Assembly: GCA_045661205.1 (NCBI GenBank)
Contig: JAZRFE010000058.1
Span: forward strand, 1 to 53,977
Direction of reading: 5' to 3'
From: HGM04593 sp045661205
GTDB taxonomy: Bacteria; Bacteroidota; Bacteroidia; Bacteroidales; Bacteroidaceae
DNA length: 53,977 bases
Shown here: piece by piece, positions 24,498 through 33,518 of the stretch
How the letters are laid out: each line of letters begins with the position of its first letter
How positions within the stretch are numbered: the first letter of the stretch is position 1
The notes under the pieces: model-generated
What the model was told of the DNA's origin: nothing
Databases searched by the model: none
The model's input: only the letters and a program-made list of their open reading frames with translations
Made by a program: the position numbers and the translations under genes

Positions 24498-27400
24498 ATG
24501 AAAGAAAAACTTAAGAAAGTGTTGCTGCTTGGTTCCGGAGCATTGCGTATCGGACAGGCAGGAGAGTTTGATTACTCCGGCTCGCAGGCATTGAAGGCGT
24601 TGCGCGAAGAGGGTATACAGTCAGTATTGGTCAATCCCAACGTTGCTACAATTCAGACATCAGAGGGTATTGCCGATAAGGTTTATTTCCTTCCCGTAAA
24701 TACATATTATGTAGAGGAAATTATTAAAAAGGAGCGTCCCGACGGTATTTTGTTGGCATTTGGCGGTCAGACAGCGTTGAACTGTGGTACAGAACTTTAT
24801 ACAAAAGGTATATTGCAGAAGTATGGTGTTAAGGTGCTTGGTACCTCTGTCGAGGCTATCATGAACACCGAGGACCGTGACCTCTTTGTGAAGAAGCTCG
24901 ATGAGATTCCCATGAAGACTCCTGTAAGCCAGGCTGTGGAGAGCATGGAGGATGCTCTTAAGGCTGCTCGCGAAATAGGCTATCCTGTAATGGTACGTTC
25001 GGCCTATTCATTGGGTGGTCTTGGTAGCGGTATCTGTCGCGACGAGGCATCTTTTATTGAACTTGCCGAGAGTGCATTCACATTTGCCAACCAGATTCTC
25101 GTTGAGGAGTCTTTGAAGGGTTGGAAAGAGGTTGAGTTTGAGGTTATCCGCGACGCTAATGACCACTGCTTTACTGTTGCAAGCATGGAGAACTTCGACC
25201 CCCTGGGTATTCACACAGGTGAGTCTATCGTTGTTGCTCCCACATGTTCGCTCAGCGAAGAGCAGGTGAAGATGCTCCAGGAGATTTCGGTTAAGTGTAT
25301 CCGTCACTTGGGTATCGTGGGTGAGTGTAACATTCAGTATGCTTTCAACGCCGAGACTAACGACTACCGTGTAATCGAGGTTAATGCTCGTTTGAGCCGT
25401 TCTTCGGCTCTTGCTTCTAAGGCTACGGGTTATCCTCTTGCTTTTGTTGCTGCCAAGATTGCTTTGGGTTACACTCTCGACCAGATTGGTGAGATGGGTA
25501 CTCCCAACTCGGCATACGAGGCTCCCCAGCTCGACTATTTGATTTGTAAAATCCCCCGTTGGGACTTGACAAAGTTTGCAGGCGTTTCACGTCGCATCGG
25601 TTCAAGCATGAAGTCTGTGGGTGAGATTATGTCTATCGGCCGTTCATTCGAGGAGGTTATCCAGAAGGGTCTCCGTATGATTGGTCAGGGCATGCACGGT
25701 TTTGTAGGTAACGAGCATACTCACTTCGACAACCTCGACGAGGAGCTTGCTAATCCCACCGACTTGCGTATCTTCTCTATCGCTTCGGCTCTCGAGGAGG
25801 GTTACACAATAGAGCGCATCAGCGAGTTGACAAAAATCGACCCCTGGTTCTTGGGTAAACTGAAAAATATCGTTGATTACAAGAATGTACTTACACAGTA
25901 CAACAGCATAGAGGAACTTCCCGAGGATATTCTTCGCAAGGCTAAGGAACTTGGCTTCTCAGACTTCCAGATTGCTCGCTTTGTTATCAAGTCAAAAGAC
26001 AATATGGAGCGTGACAGCCTTGCAGTTCGCTCACGTCGTAAAGAACTTAACGTTCTTCCTGCTGTTAAGCGCATCAATACAGTTGCATCGGAGCACCCCG
26101 AACTTACAAACTATCTGTATATGACATACGGAGTTACCGGTCACGATGTAAACTATTATAAGAATGACAAGTCTGTGGTTGTGCTCGGTTCTGGTGCTTA
26201 CCGCATCGGTTCGTCGGTTGAGTTTGACTGGTGCTCGGTGAATGCTGTTCAGACAGCGCGCAAGCTCGGTTACAAGTCTATCATGATTAACTACAACCCT
26301 GAGACTGTATCTACCGACTATGATATGTGTGACCGTCTGTACTTCGACGAGCTTTCATTCGAGCGCGTTCTCGATGTTATCGACCTTGAGCAACCCGGCG
26401 GTGTAATCGTCTCTGTGGGTGGACAGATTCCCAATAACCTTGCGATGAAACTGCATCGTCAGTCAGTGCCCATCCTCGGTACATCTCCCGTCTCTATCGA
26501 TAGAGCAGAGAATCGTCACAAATTCTCGGCTATGCTCGACCAGCTTGGCATCGATCAGCCCGCATGGAAAGAGCTTACAAGCATTGAGGATATGGAGGCA
26601 TTCGTAGAGAAGGTAGGTTATCCTGTGCTCGTGCGTCCTTCGTATGTGCTTTCGGGTGCAGCGATGAACGTTTGCCACAACGAGGATGAGCTTAAGGAGT
26701 TCTTGCAGATGGCTGCCGAGGTTTCCAAGGAGTTCCCCGTGGTTGTTTCACAGTTCATGATAGAGACTAAAGAGATTGAGTTTGATGCTGTTGCTCAGAA
26801 TGGCGAGGTTGTAGAGTATGCAATTTCGGAGCACGTAGAGTTTGCAGGTGTTCACTCAGGTGATGCTACACTCGTGTTCCCCGCTCAGAAGATTTACTTC
26901 GAGACTGCACGCCGCATCAAAAAAATCAGCCGTCGCATTGCGAAAGAGCTTAATATCTCTGGCCCCTTCAACATCCAGTTCCTTGCAAAGAATAACGAGG
27001 TTAAGGTTATCGAGTGTAACCTTCGCGCTTCTCGTTCATTCCCCTTCGTTTCAAAGATTTTGAAACGCAACTTCATCGAGACTGCTACACGCATTATGTT
27101 GGATGCTCCTTATAGCAAGCCCGATAAGTCGGCATTTGATATCGACTGGATTGGTGTTAAGGCATCTCAGTTCTCATTCTCTCGTCTGCATCAGGCCGAC
27201 CCCGTTCTTGGTGTGGATATGTCTTCTACCGGTGAGGTTGGTTGCATCGGTGACGACTTTGAAGAGGCGCTTCTCAATGCGATGATTGCTGTTGGTTACG
27301 ATGTTCCCAAGAAGAATGTAATGGTATCTTCGGGTGCTTCAAAGTCAAAGGTAGACCTGCTTGAGTCTTCTGCTTTGCTTGCAAGCAAGGGCTACAATAT

Positions 27401-27719
27401 TTACGCAACATCGGGTACAGCTGACTTCCTTAATGCCAACGGCATTGCGGCTACTCCCGTGCTGTGGCCCGACGAGTCTCCCGATAACGAGAACAATATT
27501 ATGAAGATGATTGCCGACCACGACTTCGATCTTATCATCAATATTCCCAAGAACCACACCAAGCGCGAGCTTACCAATGGTTACAGAATACGTCGTGCAG
27601 CTATCGACCATAATATACCTCTTATTACCAATGCTCGTCTTGCAAGTGCTTTCATCCGCGCATTCTGCAAGATTGACATTACAGAGATTCCTGTGAAGAG
27701 CTGGGAAGAGTATAAGTAA
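24498..27719 (+). CDS. carB: Carbamoyl-phosphate synthase large subunit
   Basis: 1073 residues, full length for CarB. It makes carbamoyl phosphate from glutamine-derived ammonia, bicarbonate and two ATP, for pyrimidines and arginine. The two homologous ATP-grasp halves are evident: LLLGSGALRIGQAGEFDYSG at the start and VVLGSGAYRIGSSVEFDWCS near residue 560 are the paired N-domain loops. The C-terminal methylglyoxal-synthase-like allosteric domain (about 935-1073) binds UMP and ornithine in E. coli. The small subunit carA is not adjacent, which is common in this phylum. The long leader with an attenuator-like structure suggests regulated expression. A long hairpin terminates it. Confidence 0.96.
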   Translation: MKEKLKKVLLLGSGALRIGQAGEFDYSGSQALKALREEGIQSVLVNPNVATIQTSEGIADKVYFLPVNTYYVEEIIKKERPDGILLAFGGQTALNCGTELYTKGILQKYGVKVLGTSVEAIMNTEDRDLFVKKLDEIPMKTPVSQAVESMEDALKAAREIGYPVMVRSAYSLGGLGSGICRDEASFIELAESAFTFANQILVEESLKGWKEVEFEVIRDANDHCFTVASMENFDPLGIHTGESIVVAPTCSLSEEQVKMLQEISVKCIRHLGIVGECNIQYAFNAETNDYRVIEVNARLSRSSALASKATGYPLAFVAAKIALGYTLDQIGEMGTPNSAYEAPQLDYLICKIPRWDLTKFAGVSRRIGSSMKSVGEIMSIGRSFEEVIQKGLRMIGQGMHGFVGNEHTHFDNLDEELANPTDLRIFSIASALEEGYTIERISELTKIDPWFLGKLKNIVDYKNVLTQYNSIEELPEDILRKAKELGFSDFQIARFVIKSKDNMERDSLAVRSRRKELNVLPAVKRINTVASEHPELTNYLYMTYGVTGHDVNYYKNDKSVVVLGSGAYRIGSSVEFDWCSVNAVQTARKLGYKSIMINYNPETVSTDYDMCDRLYFDELSFERVLDVIDLEQPGGVIVSVGGQIPNNLAMKLHRQSVPILGTSPVSIDRAENRHKFSAMLDQLGIDQPAWKELTSIEDMEAFVEKVGYPVLVRPSYVLSGAAMNVCHNEDELKEFLQMAAEVSKEFPVVVSQFMIETKEIEFDAVAQNGEVVEYAISEHVEFAGVHSGDATLVFPAQKIYFETARRIKKISRRIAKELNISGPFNIQFLAKNNEVKVIECNLRASRSFPFVSKILKRNFIETATRIMLDAPYSKPDKSAFDIDWIGVKASQFSFSRLHQADPVLGVDMSSTGEVGCIGDDFEEALLNAMIAVGYDVPKKNVMVSSGASKSKVDLLESSALLASKGYNIYATSGTADFLNANGIAATPVLWPDESPDNENNIMKMIADHDFDLIINIPKNHTKRELTNGYRIRRAAIDHNIPLITNARLASAFIRAFCKIDITEIPVKSWEEYK

Positions 27720-27744
27720 ACGGTAATATTTCCGTAAATAATAA

Positions 27745-27797
27745 CAGTCAGACTTTTTGACGAAATAGTGCTTTCGTTGAAAAGTCTGACTGCTATT
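27745..27797 (+). terminator. Long-hairpin terminator after carB
   Basis: 13-bp perfect outer stem (27745-27757 with 27780-27792) extended by an inner TGACGAAA/TTTCGTTG stem and a 6-nt loop. The T-run after it is weak (CTATTTT). Confidence 0.7.
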
Positions 27798-27872
27798 TTG
27801 GGGTATTTCTGTGAAAAATGTAGTGTAAAATGCGGAATGTAATAATTTTTTATTTAATTTTTCTCTTTTATG

Positions 27873-27903
27873 TTTGTTGTAAGGAAAATAATTCCTATAT
27901 TTG
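27873..27903 (+). promoter_or_regulatory. Promoter of a short transcript upstream of the V-ATPase operon
   Basis: TTTG (27873-27876), exactly 19 nt, TATATTTG (27896-27903). Nothing coding follows until 28343. Confidence 0.6.
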
Positions 27904-27907
27904 CGGT

Positions 27908-28017
27908 GTGCGAGGACTATGTGAATAGTTTGCGCATGTATATAATCAGTTATGATAGTATAGTTTTTTCTTAGTTGTTTAGTGAAAGTGCTGCATTGTG
28001 AAATGCGGCACTTTTTT
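27908..28017 (+). ncRNA. Candidate small RNA or attenuated V-ATPase leader
   Basis: About 110 nt from the expected start site of the 27873-27903 promoter to the end of an intrinsic terminator. It contains only a 12-codon ORF (starting MYIISYDS). No match to an RNA family I know. It may be a free small RNA or the terminated leader of the operon that starts 325 nt downstream. Confidence 0.4.
27986..28017 (+). terminator. GUGA-capped intrinsic terminator upstream of the V-ATPase operon
   Basis: 12-bp stem 27986-27997 with 28002-28013 (one G-U), tetraloop GTGA of the GNRA class, T-run 28012-28017. Confidence 0.85.
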
Positions 28018-28251
28018 GTTATTTTATTTTTGCATTCATTTGTCTTTATTTTTTTATTGAAACTTTCTTTAACTCCTATGCTGCGAAATGGGACAATATT
28101 CCCTGCTTTTTGATGTCTGTCGATGCTCGTTTTTTTATGAATTTTGCAGTGTGATATATGCGTAGGCTTGTGAATGGTGGAAATGTTTAAAAAAACACGT
28201 TGGCTTTTTAATAAATATTGTTGTAGAAGAGGTAATTCCAATAAAAAGTCT

Positions 28252-28259
28252 TAAATTTG
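28252..28259 (+). promoter_or_regulatory. Probable -7 box for the V-ATPase operon
   Basis: TAAATTTG, 84 nt before the first ATPase gene. The region 28018-28251 is AT-rich and I see nothing else in it. Confidence 0.45.
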
Positions 28260-28342
28260 CACTTTAATAGGCTTTCTGTGTTTATTTGCGATAAATATGC
28301 GCGGTGTGCTACTATGTGGAAAATAATAAACAGTGATTATAT

Positions 28343-28927
28343 ATGGATAACAAGATTCAAGAACTGACCGAGAAAATTTACAATGAGGGTGTTGAAAAAG
28401 GCCGTACCGAGGCTGAGCGTCTTGTGGCAGAAGCCAATGCCAAGGCTGCTGAGATAGTTAAGGCTGCCGAGGCTCAAGCTCAGGATATCGTTGCTGCTGC
28501 GCGCAAGGCTGCCGACGAGCTTAACGCAAATACCCGTTCGGAACTGAAACTTTATGGCGGACAGGCTGTCGGTGCCATAAAATCTGAGATTGCAACTTTG
28601 GTGACTGAAACAATTGTCAAGGAGAGTTTGAACAAGGCTTTCAAAGATAACCTTCTCAAAGAGGTTATTCTCAAAATTGCCGAGAGATGGAACTCTGACG
28701 AACAGTTGGTTATTTCTACTTCCGAGGCCGAGGAGTTGAAGGCTTTCTTTGCTGCAAAGGCAAAAGAGTTACTCGACAAGGGTGTAGAGGTTAAACAGGT
28801 TAATGGTGTTAAGGGCTTCACAGTTTCACCTGCCGATGGTTCTTACAAAGTGAACTTCGGCGAAGGTGAGTTCGAGACATTCTTGAAATCTTTCCTTCGT
28901 CCTCAGATAGTTGATCTTTTATTCTAA
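28343..28927 (+). CDS. ntpE: V-type ATPase subunit E
   Basis: 194 residues. The N-terminal half is a long helix rich in Ala, Glu and Lys (EAERLVAEANAKAAEIVKAAE in pieces), the peripheral-stalk coiled coil; the C-terminal half (about 95-194) is the globular head that contacts A/B. It links the catalytic head to the membrane part as stator. First gene of the seven-gene operon E-DUF2764-A-B-D-I-K, whose members are separated by 6-25 nt or overlap. No separate G subunit gene is present, so the stator partner of E must be another protein or E itself. Confidence 0.88.
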   Translation: MDNKIQELTEKIYNEGVEKGRTEAERLVAEANAKAAEIVKAAEAQAQDIVAAARKAADELNANTRSELKLYGGQAVGAIKSEIATLVTETIVKESLNKAFKDNLLKEVILKIAERWNSDEQLVISTSEAEELKAFFAAKAKELLDKGVEVKQVNGVKGFTVSPADGSYKVNFGEGEFETFLKSFLRPQIVDLLF

Positions 28928-28941
28928 GCAATTAGGAGAAT

Positions 28942-29784
28942 ATGAGTGAATACTATTGTTTGGTTGCAGGCTTGCCCGACATTGTTTTTGATGGCAGCAA
29001 GGTAAATTTCTCTTTTGAGAGATTCAAAGACGAAATTTATTCTTGCCTGACAAAAGAGGACGCAGCAAAAATCGACCTCTTCTACTATGCGTGGGACAAT
29101 GAGAATATCATTGAGATTCTGCGTCATGGTGCAGATGCAAACTTGTCGCGCTTGGGTCGCTATTCCCACGAGGAGCTTGCCGAACTTATCTCGGCAGCCA
29201 AGAGAGGCGATGCGCGCACTTCGGACTATCCTGCATATATGTACGATTTTCTCGAATATTACTTCGAGAATGAGGCACGCGAAGGTGTAATGTGCGAGGA
29301 TGTTCTTGCTGCACATTATTATAATTACGCTGTGGGATGCGGAAACAAGTCCCTTTCGGAGTGGTTCGCATTCAACAGGAACCTGAACAACCTGCAAGTG
29401 GCTTTCATCGCTCGCAAGTTCAAAATGAACATTGATGACTGTGTTGTCGGTGACGATGAGATTACCGAGACTATACGCACGTCAAATGCACGCGACTTCG
29501 ACCTGGCGAGTACGTTGGACTATCTCGAGACAGTGCAGCGTCTTTGCGAAATGGACAAACTGCAAGAGCGTGAGCGTCAGATTGACGAGTTGAGATGGAA
29601 TTGGCTCGACGACAATTCGGTCTTTCTATATTTTACGGTAGAGCGTCTGTTTGTGTTCCTCCAGAAACTCGACATTATAATGCGTTGGGCAAAACTCGAC
29701 GCCGAGTCGGGTATGGCACGTTACAAGGAGCTTATCGAGGGATTGAAGAGTGGACTTGTCATCAATGATGAAGATTATCAATAA
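28942..29784 (+). CDS. DUF2764 protein, likely V-ATPase central-stalk (C/d-like) subunit
   Basis: 280 residues, predicted soluble and mostly helical, starting MSEYYCLVAGLPDIVF, typical of DUF2764. It always sits between E and A in Bacteroidetes-type V-ATPase operons. Subunit C (eukaryotic d), which connects the rotor ring to D/F, has no other candidate in this operon. The simplest reading is that DUF2764 replaces it. This is inference from position; no motif shows it. The gene lies 14 nt after E and 20 nt before A. Confidence 0.8.
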   Translation: MSEYYCLVAGLPDIVFDGSKVNFSFERFKDEIYSCLTKEDAAKIDLFYYAWDNENIIEILRHGADANLSRLGRYSHEELAELISAAKRGDARTSDYPAYMYDFLEYYFENEAREGVMCEDVLAAHYYNYAVGCGNKSLSEWFAFNRNLNNLQVAFIARKFKMNIDDCVVGDDEITETIRTSNARDFDLASTLDYLETVQRLCEMDKLQERERQIDELRWNWLDDNSVFLYFTVERLFVFLQKLDIIMRWAKLDAESGMARYKELIEGLKSGLVINDEDYQ

Positions 29785-29804
29785 GAAAGAAAAATAAATA
29801 AAAT

Positions 29805-31562
29805 ATGGCAACAAAAGGAAAAGTAACCGGTGTTATTGCAAACATGGTGCTGCTGGCAGTTGATGGCCCGGTTGCACAGAATGAGATTTGTTATATATCT
29901 ACCGGTGGCGACCGTTTGATGGCTGAGGTTATCAAAATCAACGGTGCCAAGGTGTATGTTCAGGTTTTTGAAAGTACACGTAGATTGAAAATTGGCGAAG
30001 AGGCGGAATTTACCGGTCACATGCTCGAGGTTTCTCTTGCACCCGGTATGCTCTCTAAGAACTACGACGGTTTGCAGAACGACCTCGACAAGATGGAGGG
30101 TGTGTTCTTGAAACGTGGCGATTACACCAATCCTCTCGATGAGGATAAGATGTGGGCATTCAATCCCATTGTGAAAGCAGGCGACAAGGTTGATGCTGCT
30201 GCATGGTTGGGTGAAGTAGAGGAGAACAATCAGCCTCTTAAGATTATGGCTCCCTTCTCACTCGAAGGTGAGTGGACTGTAAAATCGATAGTTGCAGCCG
30301 GAGAATATAAGATTACAGACACTATTGCTGTGCTTGTGAACGCCGAGGGCGAGGAGAAGAGTATCAACATGATACAGAAATGGCCTGTGCGTGTAGCTAT
30401 GGGTAACTACAAGGAGAAACCCCGTCCCTTCAAACTTCTCGAGACAGGTGTGCGCACCATCGATACACTTAACCCCATTGTAGAGGGTGGTACAGGATTC
30501 ATCCCCGGCCCCTTCGGTACAGGTAAGACTGTGTTGCAGCACGCAATTTCAAAACAGGCCGAGGCTGACATCGTAATCATCGCTGCCTGCGGTGAGCGTG
30601 CCAACGAGGTTGTGGAAATTTTTACCGAATTCCCCGAACTGATCGACCCCCACACAGGTCGCAAACTTATGGAGCGTACCATCATCATCGCTAACACCTC
30701 TAACATGCCCGTTGCGGCACGTGAGGCTTCGGTGTACACAGCGATGACCATCGCCGAGTACTATCGTGCTATGGGATTGAGAGTATTGCTCATGGCCGAC
30801 TCGACATCACGTTGGGCACAGGCTCTGCGTGAGATGTCTAACCGTATGGAGGAGCTTCCCGGTCCCGATGCATTCCCTATGGATATCTCGGCTATTATCG
30901 CCAACTTCTACAGCCGTGCAGGTTACGTTATCCTCAACAACGATAAGGTTGGTTCTATCACATTCATCGGTACTGTGTCTCCCGCCGGAGGTAACCTCAA
31001 AGAGCCTGTTACCGAGAACACCAAGAAGGTTGCACGTTGTTTCTATGCTCTCGAGCAGGATCGTGCCGACAAAAAACGTTACCCCGCTGTGAACCCCATC
31101 GACTCATACTCTAAATATATCGAGTATCCCGAGTTTGACGAGTATATCTCGAAACTTATCAACGACAGCTGGCTCGAGAAGGTGAACGAGGCCAAGACAA
31201 GACTGTTGCGTGGTAAGGAGATTGCCGAGCAGATAAATATTTTGGGTGACGACGGTGTACCCGTAGAGTACCACGTTACATTCTGGAAGTCAGAGCTTAT
31301 CGACTTTGTTGTGTTGCAGCAGGATGCCTTTGACGAAATTGATGCGGTGACACCCCTGGAGCGTCAGGAGCAGATTCTCAACCTTGTGATGGATATTTGC
31401 CACACAAAGTTCAAGTTCGAGAACTTCCTCGAAGTAACCGAATTCTTCAAAAAGATTATCAACCTGTGCAAGCAGATGAACTACTCGGAGTACAAGTCTG
31501 AAAAGTTCAATGGCTATATTGCTCAGCTCGAAGAGCTTATCGCAACAAAGAAAACTGCTTAA
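29805..31562 (+). CDS. ntpA: V-type ATPase catalytic subunit A
   Basis: 585 residues, normal length. The Walker A motif GPFGTGKT ends around K241-T242; the catalytic Glu/Arg region GERANEVVE follows and VLLMADSTSRWAQALRE is the Walker B/arginine-adjacent block. The N-terminal beta barrel starts GKVTGVIANMVLLAVDGPVAQNE, and the non-homologous bulge typical of A subunits (about 115-190) is present. It hydrolyses or makes ATP in the A3B3 head. The strong codon bias (CCC, GAG, GGT) fits high expression. Confidence 0.96.
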   Translation: MATKGKVTGVIANMVLLAVDGPVAQNEICYISTGGDRLMAEVIKINGAKVYVQVFESTRRLKIGEEAEFTGHMLEVSLAPGMLSKNYDGLQNDLDKMEGVFLKRGDYTNPLDEDKMWAFNPIVKAGDKVDAAAWLGEVEENNQPLKIMAPFSLEGEWTVKSIVAAGEYKITDTIAVLVNAEGEEKSINMIQKWPVRVAMGNYKEKPRPFKLLETGVRTIDTLNPIVEGGTGFIPGPFGTGKTVLQHAISKQAEADIVIIAACGERANEVVEIFTEFPELIDPHTGRKLMERTIIIANTSNMPVAAREASVYTAMTIAEYYRAMGLRVLLMADSTSRWAQALREMSNRMEELPGPDAFPMDISAIIANFYSRAGYVILNNDKVGSITFIGTVSPAGGNLKEPVTENTKKVARCFYALEQDRADKKRYPAVNPIDSYSKYIEYPEFDEYISKLINDSWLEKVNEAKTRLLRGKEIAEQINILGDDGVPVEYHVTFWKSELIDFVVLQQDAFDEIDAVTPLERQEQILNLVMDICHTKFKFENFLEVTEFFKKIINLCKQMNYSEYKSEKFNGYIAQLEELIATKKTA

Positions 31563-31583
31563 CACGTTAAAACATTGAATATT

Positions 31584-32909
31584 ATGGCTACTGAAGCATT
31601 TCAAAAAATATATACAAAAATCACTGCCATCACCAAGGCTACATGTTCGCTGAAGGCAACAGGCGTTGGTTATGACGAACTTGCTACCGTAAACGGCAAG
31701 CTCGCACAGGTGGTAAAAATCATGGGTGACGAGGTGACACTTCAGGTGTTTGAAGGTACAGGTGGTATTCCCACCAACGCCGAGGTGGTGTTCATGGGCA
31801 AGTCTCCTTCGTTGAAAGTGAGCGACCAGCTTACAGGACGTTTCTTCAACGCGTACGGTAACCCCATTGATGGCGGTCCCGTCATTGAGGGTCAGGAGGT
31901 AGAGATCGGTGGTCCTTCGGTGAACCCCGTACGTCGTAAACAGCCCTCTGAACTCATTGCCACAGGTATTGCAGGTATTGACCTTAACAATACTCTGGTG
32001 ACAGGTCAGAAGATTCCCTTCTTCGCCGACCCCGACCAGCCTTACAACCAGGTGATGGCAAACGTGGCACTCCGTGCACAGACCGACAAGATTATCCTTG
32101 GTGGTATGGGTATGACCAACGACGACTACCTTTACTTTAAGAATCTTTTCTCCAATGCCGGTGCTCTCGACCGCATCATCTGTTTCATGAATACAACAGA
32201 GGACCCTGCCGTTGAGCGTCTGCTTATCCCCGATATGGCACTTACAGCTGCCGAGTATTTCGCTGTGGAGAAGAACCAGAGTGTGCTTGTGTTGCTTACA
32301 GACATGACAATGTATGCCGATGCTCTCTCTATCGTGTCTAACCGTATGGACCAGATTCCTTCTAAGGACTCTATGCCCGGTTCGCTTTATTCAGACCTCG
32401 CGAAGATTTACGAGAAGGCAGTGCAGTTCCCCGCAGGTGGTTCTATCACCATCATTGCTGTGACAACATTGTCGGGTGGTGACATCACACATGCTGTGCC
32501 CGATAACACCGGTTACATCACCGAGGGTCAGCTCTTCTTGCGTCGTGACAGTGACATCGGTAAGGTTATTGTTGATCCCTTCCGTTCACTCTCTCGTCTG
32601 AAACAGCTTGTTGCAGGTAAAAAGACAAGAAAAGACCATCCGCAGGTGATGAACGCGGCGGTTCGTCTGTATGCCGATGCTGCAAATGCAAAGACAAAGC
32701 AAGAGAACGGTTTCGACCTCACCGACTACGACAGACGTACTCTCTCCTTTGCTAAAGACTATTCTGATAAATTGCTTGCAATAGACGTTAACCTCAACAC
32801 CACCGAGATGCTCGATGTTACATGGGGATTGTTTGCAAAATATTTCAAGCCCGAGGAGGTGAATATCCGTCAGGAGCTTGTTGATACTTATTGGAAAGTT
32901 AATGCTTAA
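31584..32909 (+). CDS. ntpB: V-type ATPase regulatory subunit B
   Basis: 441 residues from the ATG at 31584; an in-frame ATG 3 codons earlier is less likely. Non-catalytic nucleotide-binding partner of A: the P-loop is replaced by a GGMGMTNDD segment, and SGGDITHAVPDNTGYITEGQ in pieces is the typical B-subunit block. It contributes the arginine finger to the A-site (YSDLAKIYEKA and SLSRL regions). Located 21 nt after A and 6 nt before D. Confidence 0.95.
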   Translation: MATEAFQKIYTKITAITKATCSLKATGVGYDELATVNGKLAQVVKIMGDEVTLQVFEGTGGIPTNAEVVFMGKSPSLKVSDQLTGRFFNAYGNPIDGGPVIEGQEVEIGGPSVNPVRRKQPSELIATGIAGIDLNNTLVTGQKIPFFADPDQPYNQVMANVALRAQTDKIILGGMGMTNDDYLYFKNLFSNAGALDRIICFMNTTEDPAVERLLIPDMALTAAEYFAVEKNQSVLVLLTDMTMYADALSIVSNRMDQIPSKDSMPGSLYSDLAKIYEKAVQFPAGGSITIIAVTTLSGGDITHAVPDNTGYITEGQLFLRRDSDIGKVIVDPFRSLSRLKQLVAGKKTRKDHPQVMNAAVRLYADAANAKTKQENGFDLTDYDRRTLSFAKDYSDKLLAIDVNLNTTEMLDVTWGLFAKYFKPEEVNIRQELVDTYWKVNA

Positions 32910-32915
32910 GATATA

Positions 32916-33518
32916 ATGATTTCATTTCAATATAACAAGACATCGCTGCAACTGCTCGAAAAACAGCTGAAGGTGCGCCAGCGTACTCTCCCCATCATCA
33001 AGAACAAGGAGAGTGCTCTGCGTGTCGAGGTGAAGAAGTGTAAGGGAGAGATGGTGGCACACGATGAGGAGTATGCACGACTCATGGAGAGCTATAAGGC
33101 TCTGTTTGCGTTGTGGAACGACTTCGATGCTTCTCTGGTGAAGGCGGGCGACTTTGTTATCGGCAAGCAGAAGGTTGCCGGTGTCAAGGTGCCTGTGCTC
33201 GAGAATATCGAGTTTATCGTTGCTCCTTTCAGTATGTTCAACTCGCCCAAATGGTACGCCGACGGCATTGAACTGTTGAAGCAGATGGCGATGACAGCAA
33301 TTCAGCGCGAATTGCTCGATAAAAAATTGAGACTTCTTGAAAGAGCTCGTAAAAAGACTACTCAGAAGGTTAATCTTTTTGAGAAGGTACAGATTCCGGG
33401 CTATCAGGATGCCATACGTAAAATCAAGCGATTTATGGAGGACGAGGAGAATCTCTCGAAGTCTTCACAGAAGATTCTGAAATCGCTTCTCGAACAAAGA
33501 GAGGAGGAGGCCGTATGA
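32916..33518 (+). CDS. ntpD: V-type ATPase subunit D (rotor shaft)
   Basis: 200 residues, two long helices forming the coiled-coil axle (about 5-70 and 125-200) with a short middle segment. Starts FQYNKTSLQLLEKQLKVRQRTLP, the usual N-terminal pattern of D. It turns inside the A3B3 head. Its stop overlaps the start of the next gene by 4 nt (ATGA), so translation of D and I is probably coupled. No F subunit gene is visible. Confidence 0.9.
   Translation: MISFQYNKTSLQLLEKQLKVRQRTLPIIKNKESALRVEVKKCKGEMVAHDEEYARLMESYKALFALWNDFDASLVKAGDFVIGKQKVAGVKVPVLENIEFIVAPFSMFNSPKWYADGIELLKQMAMTAIQRELLDKKLRLLERARKKTTQKVNLFEKVQIPGYQDAIRKIKRFMEDEENLSKSSQKILKSLLEQREEEAV

Noticed and set aside
27345..28241. Minus-strand open frame of 298 codons at the carB end and upstream of the V-ATPase operon
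   Set aside because: Crosses the carB 3' end, its terminator and the candidate small RNA; low complexity product.
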